Shown: positions 4,474 through 8,956 of the stretch, one piece after another
How the letters are laid out: each line of letters starts with the position of its first letter
Position numbering within the stretch: position 1 is the first letter of the stretch
Source: Methylophilus sp.
Lineage (GTDB): Bacteria > Pseudomonadota > Gammaproteobacteria > Burkholderiales > Methylophilaceae
Length of the DNA stretch: 8,956 nt
Assembly (NCBI GenBank): GCA_027489475.1
Contig: JAIXZQ010000152.1
Location: forward strand, 1 to 8,956
Direction of reading: 5' to 3'
The notes under the pieces: model-generated
The model's input: the letters and a program-made list of their open reading frames with translations, nothing else
The model's database searches: none
What the model was told of the DNA's origin: nothing
Made by a program: the position numbers and the translations under genes

Positions 4474-7242
4474 TCAGGCATTAAGCACTGCCGTCTGCTG
4501 TTGCCAGTGGGTCACCCAGTCAGCAAAGGCCTCAGACCTTAGCGGCGGCGAGAAGAAATAGCCTTGACCAAAATCACAGCCCATCTGCTGTAACATCGTC
4601 AATTGCGTTTGATTTTCGATACCCTCTGCAATCACCCGCATGCCTAGGCTATGCGCCATCATGATGATGGTGCGGCATAAAGCCTCATCCTCAGTCGAGC
4701 TGCCCAGTTCGCGTACAAACGAGCGGTCGATTTTGACATAATCGATATGAAATTTCTTTAAATACGACAACGCTGAATAGCCGGTACCAAAATCATCCAG
4801 CGCCACTTGAATCCCCAAGGTCTGATATTGCGCAAAGCGCTCACTCACCAATGGATTGTCATCCATCAACAGCCGCTCGGTGATTTCTACCACCACCATA
4901 TTGCCGGGCTGGCCTTGCTCACTCAATGCAGACAACCAATCCTGTGGTTTGCGATGCTCGGGCGCAAATTGCACCGGTGATTTATTCACCGCCACCTGAA
5001 AGTCAGGGTGCAAGTTCTGTCGCCATTGCACACATTGTGCAATCGCAGTTTTAAACACCCATTCACCGATAGGGACTATTAATTGGTTGTCTTCGGCAAT
5101 GCCAATAAACTCCATGGGCGGAATCAAGCCACTGCGCGGATGTTGCCAGCGGATAAGCGCCTCCGCCTTGGCCACCACGCGGCTTTGCAAATCCACCACT
5201 GGCTGATATTCAAGAAAAAACTCCTGTTGCTCCAGTGCTTGCCGCAAATCATGCGCCAACCGCATACGCTGCTCGGCGTGTTGCTGCATGCGTGGCGTAA
5301 AATAGGTAAAACAATTGCCGCCGCGCTGCTTGGACGCATACATGGCCTGATCGACCCGCTTCATCAAGTCTTCTTTATTCGTGGCATCGTCGGGGTAAAT
5401 TGCAATCCCCAAACTGGCAGACACATAGCCATGCGTATCATCCAATTGAAACGGTTGCGACAGCGCCTCCAACACGCGTAACGCCAAAGCCTCCACATAA
5501 TTGGCATTGGCTTCGCTTAATAAAATAATAAATTCATCGCCACCCAATCGCGCCACTAAATCTTTGTGCGCCACACAGCCTTGTAGCCGTTTGCCCGCCT
5601 GCAACAACAGTTTGTCACCCTGATCGTGGCCTTTTGCGTCATTAATCTCTTTAAAGCGGTCGATATCCAAAAACACCACCGCCAATTTGTGTGCGCTCTG
5701 TTTAATCGATTGCAGTTGCGCTTCTAGCCGCTCTAAAAACAAGCGACGATTAGGCAGACCGGTCAAGGTATCCACATTGGCAAACTGCCAGACCATTTCA
5801 TCCGATTGTTTGATTTTGGAGATATCGGCCAGCGTGCCCAAGATGCGCTGGGGATTGCCGCCGGCATCGCGCATAAACACCATGCCACGGTCAAACACCC
5901 ATTTCCAAGCGCCGTCTTTGCATAACATGCGGTACTCAATGGCATATTGTTCGCGCTCACCCGCTAGCACTTGCTGGTGCACACGCAAGGCTAACTCGGC
6001 ATCATCCGGATGAATACGCTGATGCCAAGTTGCCGGCAGTGGATCGAGTTCATCAGGGCCATAGCCGAGGATTTTTTTCCAGTGCGCTGAATACTGCACC
6101 TGATCCAAGGGGACGTTCCAATCCCAAAAGCCATCGCCCGTGCTGGCCATGGCCACTTGCCAGCGCTGCTCACTGCTGCTCAACGCCATATCATATTGCT
6201 GCAAGGTCTGCCGCGTATGTTTGCGCTGATACAGTACATCCACCAAGCCCGCCAACAACAAACTCACCACCAGCCCAATAATGCCTATGGCATCAGCATC
6301 ATGGTAATTCACTGCGTCTTCGTATGCCGGTGTAGAGCGTGCCGTGAGCCGCCAGTTTTGGCCGTGTATATTTAAAATCTGTGTCACACGATAATCCGGC
6401 GGTTGGCTCTGTTGCTGCCCATCATAGGTTGCACTGGTGTGATACAAGCGGGTGTCCCCTTGTTCGGGATCTAGGTCAAACAAATCAAACTGTATCTGCT
6501 GTTGCTCTAGGCCATTAAGCGCCTCTAATACCAAGGTGCGGATATCAAACCGTAAAAATACCCAGCCATTTAAATAGGCGCGCCCAACCCGACCCGCCTC
6601 AGTGCCGGGGCGATAGACCGGGGCTTGCATCACATAGGTTTTGTAACGCTGCACCACGGCACCCGCCAGATAATGCCCAGACATGACCAGACCGCCCTGC
6701 TCTCCGGCTTGCAACAAGTCGGCCCGCATACGGGCATCGGTAAAGGTATCTTTAAATAACGGCTCGCGGTTCACATCGTTGCGCGGTTCAATATAAAGCA
6801 AGGGCGCGACCTCACTCACCCCGGGTTTGATCTGCAACTGCTTAAGTAGGCGCGGCAGCGGCTGATCAAGACCGCTTTGTGTTTCTGGCAACTGTAAATT
6901 GATGTACTTGATAAAACCGATGGCATTCAAGCTGCTATACAGCGCGTTTCTGGTGTAATCCTCCACATACAGCCTCAACTCCTCGGCGGAGACAAACTGG
7001 GAGGAGAGATATAACTGCTCAACGCCTTTGAGAATCTGGCGATACTCTTCAATGCGGGTTTCAATCGCCTCGGCGCCAGTCACCACTGACTGTTTAAAAC
7101 TCAAGGCTTGCAAGGTTTCTGCATGCTTGCGCTCAGTCAGCCACAACAATAACGCCGCCTGCAAAGCAAACACCAGCACCAGCACAGAAAGCCAGCGCGA
7201 GGAGAACAAAGATTGCAATGCGGGGAGTTTGAATTTAAGCAT
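4474..7242 (-). CDS. Membrane-bound CHASE-PAS-GGDEF-EAL c-di-GMP enzyme
   Basis: This 922-residue sensor is predicted to make and/or degrade cyclic di-GMP at the inner membrane. Transmembrane segment 1 (about 17-35) and segment 2 (about 317-338) flank a periplasmic CHASE domain (about 85-300) containing REPLFKDTF and GGLVMSGHY. A PAS_3/PAC domain follows (about 355-475: GDGFWDWNV, HPDD, YRMLCKDGAWKWV). The GGDEF domain (about 485-645) has LDIDRFKEIND (525-535) and intact RLGGDEF (565-571). The inhibitory RxxD site reads AHKD (558-561), so product inhibition is probably lost. The EAL domain (about 663-915) keeps all residues expected for hydrolysis: EAL (694-696), Asn753, EITE (786-789), Asp816-Asp817, Lys837, Glu873 and Gln893. 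The upstream Shine-Dalgarno is weak. The ligand of the CHASE domain and the net direction of activity cannot be read from sequence. It interrupts the usual pth-ychF adjacency. Confidence 0.95.
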   Translation of the reverse strand: MLKFKLPALQSLFSSRWLSVLVLVFALQAALLLWLTERKHAETLQALSFKQSVVTGAEAIETRIEEYRQILKGVEQLYLSSQFVSAEELRLYVEDYTRNALYSSLNAIGFIKYINLQLPETQSGLDQPLPRLLKQLQIKPGVSEVAPLLYIEPRNDVNREPLFKDTFTDARMRADLLQAGEQGGLVMSGHYLAGAVVQRYKTYVMQAPVYRPGTEAGRVGRAYLNGWVFLRFDIRTLVLEALNGLEQQQIQFDLFDLDPEQGDTRLYHTSATYDGQQQSQPPDYRVTQILNIHGQNWRLTARSTPAYEDAVNYHDADAIGIIGLVVSLLLAGLVDVLYQRKHTRQTLQQYDMALSSSEQRWQVAMASTGDGFWDWNVPLDQVQYSAHWKKILGYGPDELDPLPATWHQRIHPDDAELALRVHQQVLAGEREQYAIEYRMLCKDGAWKWVFDRGMVFMRDAGGNPQRILGTLADISKIKQSDEMVWQFANVDTLTGLPNRRLFLERLEAQLQSIKQSAHKLAVVFLDIDRFKEINDAKGHDQGDKLLLQAGKRLQGCVAHKDLVARLGGDEFIILLSEANANYVEALALRVLEALSQPFQLDDTHGYVSASLGIAIYPDDATNKEDLMKRVDQAMYASKQRGGNCFTYFTPRMQQHAEQRMRLAHDLRQALEQQEFFLEYQPVVDLQSRVVAKAEALIRWQHPRSGLIPPMEFIGIAEDNQLIVPIGEWVFKTAIAQCVQWRQNLHPDFQVAVNKSPVQFAPEHRKPQDWLSALSEQGQPGNMVVVEITERLLMDDNPLVSERFAQYQTLGIQVALDDFGTGYSALSYLKKFHIDYVKIDRSFVRELGSSTEDEALCRTIIMMAHSLGMRVIAEGIENQTQLTMLQQMGCDFGQGYFFSPPLRSEAFADWVTHWQQQTAVLNA

Positions 7243-7314
7243 GGCTTATCTTAGGGCTCATTGGAATAGACAACACATAAAAAAGCCTCAGTGGCGCACG
7301 CGGCGGATGATAGG

Positions 7315-7343
7315 ACGTTAACCCTGTTCGTCTAGTGTGTCAA
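7315..7343 (-). promoter_or_regulatory. Candidate promoter of the CHASE-PAS-GGDEF-EAL gene
   Basis: Read on the minus strand, a perfect TTGACA (plus positions 7338-7343) is followed after 17 bp by TAACGT (plus 7315-7320, three of six to TATAAT). The start would be near 7308, giving a leader of about 65 bases before the ATG at 7242. The -35 is excellent and the -10 is poor. A TATCAT a few bases further on fits the -10 consensus better, but its spacing is too long (25 bp). Confidence 0.4.
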
Positions 7344-7380
7344 ATAATGATTGTTTCTGGCTCTATCTTGTGACTAACGG

Positions 7381-7386
7381 TAAAAT
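7381..7386 (+). promoter_or_regulatory. Candidate -10 element for ychF
   Basis: TAAAAT (five of six to TATAAT) lies in the 207-base gap between the divergent c-di-GMP gene and ychF. Transcription would start near 7393 and the leader would be about 57 bases. No good -35 is seen at 16-18 bp. A TTGTGA at 7368-7373 would instead pair with TATTTA at 7391-7396 at 17 bp. The two alternatives cannot be separated by eye. Confidence 0.4.
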
Positions 7387-7400
7387 AGCGTATTTATTAA

Positions 7401-7425
7401 GGGCAGGCATCCCGCCCGCCTGTCC
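7401..7425 (+). promoter_or_regulatory. Hairpin in the ychF leader
   Basis: GGGCAGGC (7401-7408) pairs with GCCTGTCC (7418-7425) over 8 bp with one G-U wobble and a 9-base loop. It begins a few bases after the proposed ychF transcription start and ends 10 bases before AAGG (7436-7439), the likely ribosome binding site. An alternative inner pairing GGGC/GCCC (7401-7404/7414-7417) is possible. No T-run follows, so it is not a terminator. It may affect message stability or translation. Confidence 0.45.
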
Positions 7426-7449
7426 ACACACGCTTAAGGTAATCTCCCT

Positions 7450-8535
7450 ATGAAATGCGGTATTGTCGGCCTGCCTAATGTAGGCAAATCCACCCTGTTT
7501 AATGCCATCACCAAAGCCGGCATCGCCGCCGAAAACTATCCGTTTTGCACGATCGAGCCCAATGTGGGCATTGTTGAAGTGCCAGACCCGCGTCTACAAC
7601 CGCTGATTGATTTGGTGAAACCGCAAAAAGTACAGCCCGCGATTGTTGAGTTTGTGGATATTGCCGGGCTGGTGGCTGGCGCCTCTAAGGGGGAAGGACT
7701 AGGCAATAAGTTTTTGGCCAACATCCGCGAAACCGACGCCATTGCCCATGTGGTACGCTGCTTTGAAGACAGCAACGTCATTCACGTGGCGGGCAAGGTC
7801 GACCCACTGGCCGATATTGAGGTGATTAACACCGAACTCGCGCTGGCTGATATGGAAACAGTAGAAAAAACCCTGCAACGCGAGAGCAAAAAAGCCAAAA
7901 GTGGTGATAAAGACGCCATTGCTCTGATTAAAGTGCTGGATAAAGTATTGCCCGCCTTAAATGAAGCCAAAGCCGTGCGCACCATAGGCTTAGATGCCGA
8001 CGAACTGCACCTGATTAAGCCTTTGTGCCTGATTACAGTCAAGCCAGTCATGTATATCACCAACGTCATTGAAGGCGGCTTTGAAAACAACCCACACCTC
8101 GACAAAGTGCTGGCCTTGGCCAAAACCGAACATGCGCCCGTGGTCACGATTTGCGCCAAAATCGAAGGTGAAATCTCCGAGCTCGATGACGAAGATAAAC
8201 TGCTGTTTTTGCAAGAACTCGGCCTCGAAGAACCCGGCCTTAACCGCGTGATACGCGCCGCTTACGACCTACTGGGGTTGCAAACCTACTTTACTGCCGG
8301 GGTGCAAGAAGTACGCGCTTGGACAGTGAAAAAAGGCGCCACTGCACCGCAAGCCGCTGGCGTGATTCACACCGACTTTGAACGCGGCTTTATTCGGGCT
8401 GAGGTGATTGCCTATAAAGACTATGTGCAATTCAAAGGGGAAAAAGGCGCACAAGAAGCTGGCAAAATGCGCTTAGAAGGCAAAGAATACATTGTTCAAG
8501 ATGGCGACGTGATGCACTTTAGATTTAACGTCTAA
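7450..8535 (+). CDS. ychF: Redox-regulated, ribosome-associated ATPase YchF (Obg-family, OLA1-like)
   Basis: YchF is a cytosolic P-loop NTPase of the Obg/HAS group that prefers ATP and associates with ribosomes. It has been linked to translation initiation and to oxidative stress. The 361-residue protein is close to the normal 363. G1 is GLPNVGKST (residues 7-15), with the hydrophobic Leu8 that marks the HAS class. G2/switch I covers the [13 protein letters not shown] region (29-40), and G3 is DIAG (70-73). The G4 position reads NVIE (205-208) in place of NKxD, the basis of the altered nucleotide preference. An alpha-helical insert lies at about 125-175 and a C-terminal TGS domain at about 278-361 ([26 protein letters not shown]). 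AAGG at 7436-7439 lies 10 bases before the ATG. It probably has its own promoter, as it is separated from pth by an oppositely oriented gene. Confidence 0.97.
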   Translation: MKCGIVGLPNVGKSTLFNAITKAGIAAENYPFCTIEPNVGIVEVPDPRLQPLIDLVKPQKVQPAIVEFVDIAGLVAGASKGEGLGNKFLANIRETDAIAHVVRCFEDSNVIHVAGKVDPLADIEVINTELALADMETVEKTLQRESKKAKSGDKDAIALIKVLDKVLPALNEAKAVRTIGLDADELHLIKPLCLITVKPVMYITNVIEGGFENNPHLDKVLALAKTEHAPVVTICAKIEGEISELDDEDKLLFLQELGLEEPGLNRVIRAAYDLLGLQTYFTAGVQEVRAWTVKKGATAPQAAGVIHTDFERGFIRAEVIAYKDYVQFKGEKGAQEAGKMRLEGKEYIVQDGDVMHFRFNV

Positions 8536-8560
8536 CACCGCACCTAAGCCTCGCCCAACT

Positions 8561-8587
8561 AAAAAGGCCGCAATAGCGGCCTTTTTT
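8561..8587. terminator. Bidirectional terminator between ychF and the HD-GYP gene
   Basis: GGCCGC (8566-8571) and GCGGCC (8576-8581) form a perfect stem with an AATA loop, flanked by five A (8561-8565) and six T (8582-8587). Both strands show a G+C-rich stem followed by a T-run. It should end ychF transcripts (stop at 8535) and those of the convergent gene (stop at 8602). Confidence 0.9.
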
Positions 8588-8601
8588 AATACACGCCTGA
8601 C

Positions 8602-8956
8602 TCAGTGTGCCAAATGCTGCGCGTATTCTGGCTGTGCAATCATCTGCACAAAATGCTCAAGCAACAGAGGGTCGAGCTTAGTGCCCGCCTCAGACTCCAT
8701 GATGCGCATAATATCCTCATGCTTGCGTGCATCCTGATACACGCGTCGCAACGCCATGGCATCATAGTTATCCGCCAACGTCACAATGCGCGACAACAAC
8801 GGAATATCCTCGCCAATCAGCTTATCAGGGTAGCCACGCCCATCAAACCACTCATGATGGTGACGGATAATTTGAGAAATCTGCTTGGCATAAGGATGCT
8901 CATACGCCGCCACCAGCGACGCCCCGACCTCAGGGTGGGTGCGCATGATTTTCAGC
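8602..8956 (-). CDS. HD-GYP domain protein, 3' end only (probable c-di-GMP phosphodiesterase)
   Basis: The frame is open to the window edge and reads LKIMRTHPEVGA across it. The ATG at 8944-8946 is therefore probably internal and the gene starts outside. The visible 118 codons cover the second half of an HD-GYP domain. They show the metal-ligand His in THPEVG, then HHEWFDGRGYP with the GYP signature, then LSRIVTLADNYDAM with the late metal-ligand Asp, and a C-terminal helical part with LDPLLLEHF. HD-GYP proteins hydrolyse c-di-GMP to pGpG or GMP using a two- or three-iron centre. The HD dyad and any sensory or receiver domain lie beyond the window, so its input signal is unknown. It converges on ychF across a shared terminator. 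Confidence 0.92.
   Translation of the reverse strand, partial: LKIMRTHPEVGASLVAAYEHPYAKQISQIIRHHHEWFDGRGYPDKLIGEDIPLLSRIVTLADNYDAMALRRVYQDARKHEDIMRIMESEAGTKLDPLLLEHFVQMIAQPEYAQHLAH

Noticed and set aside
4452..4476. Terminator between the convergent pth and c-di-GMP genes
   Set aside because: The 19-base gap has only a short GTGC-containing palindrome and no T-run on either strand.
1..8956. CRISPR array, insertion sequence, phage attachment at the tRNA, or defence genes
   Set aside because: No regularly spaced direct repeats, transposase, integrase or terminal inverted repeats are visible, and the tRNA-Gln is followed by a terminator and prs with no repeated tRNA 3' end.

Overview
This window looks like a housekeeping stretch of a betaproteobacterial chromosome with moderate G+C. 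The order ispE - tRNA-Gln(UUG) - prs - rplY (long Ctc/TL5 form) - pth - ychF on one strand is a familiar betaproteobacterial arrangement. The protein sequences read like those of Methylophilaceae and related Nitrosomonadales. That placement is made by eye and is only moderately certain.

Layout from left to right. Positions 2-898 hold the 3' part of an alpha-carbonic-anhydrase-like gene whose 5' end lies outside the window. It has a long Ala/Pro/Lys-rich linker followed by an anhydrase fold in which the first zinc-binding histidine is replaced by alanine. Next come ispE (isoprenoid precursor synthesis, 1059-1934) and tRNA-Gln (1970-2046). A rho-independent terminator at 2056-2094 appears to contain the -35 and -10 elements of the prs promoter. 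prs (PRPP synthesis) is followed by rplY (5S-rRNA-binding protein bL25) and a second strong terminator at 3828-3856 with a UUCG-type (UNCG) loop, then pth (peptidyl-tRNA hydrolase). A large minus-strand gene (4474-7242) encodes a membrane-bound CHASE-PAS-GGDEF-EAL protein and separates pth from ychF (7450-8535). After ychF a two-sided terminator (8561-8587) separates it from the 3' end of an oppositely oriented HD-GYP gene that runs off the right edge.

Functionally, the plus-strand genes serve translation and precursor supply: PRPP for nucleotides and some amino acids, a ribosomal protein, tRNA-Gln, rescue of peptidyl-tRNA, and the ribosome-associated ATPase YchF. The minus-strand genes flanking ychF both belong to cyclic-di-GMP turnover. 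One is predicted to make and/or degrade c-di-GMP, with an intact EAL active site and a GGDEF domain lacking the usual inhibitory RxxD site. The other is predicted to degrade it.

I see no mobile element, CRISPR array, phage gene or defence system. No gene-free stretch exceeds 300 bases; the longest are 7243-7449 and 899-1058. I do not see strong evidence for a new multi-gene system. The points most worth checking are the zinc-ligand-deficient anhydrase homologue, the prs promoter nested in a terminator, a possibly leaderless ispE message, and the c-di-GMP genes around ychF.
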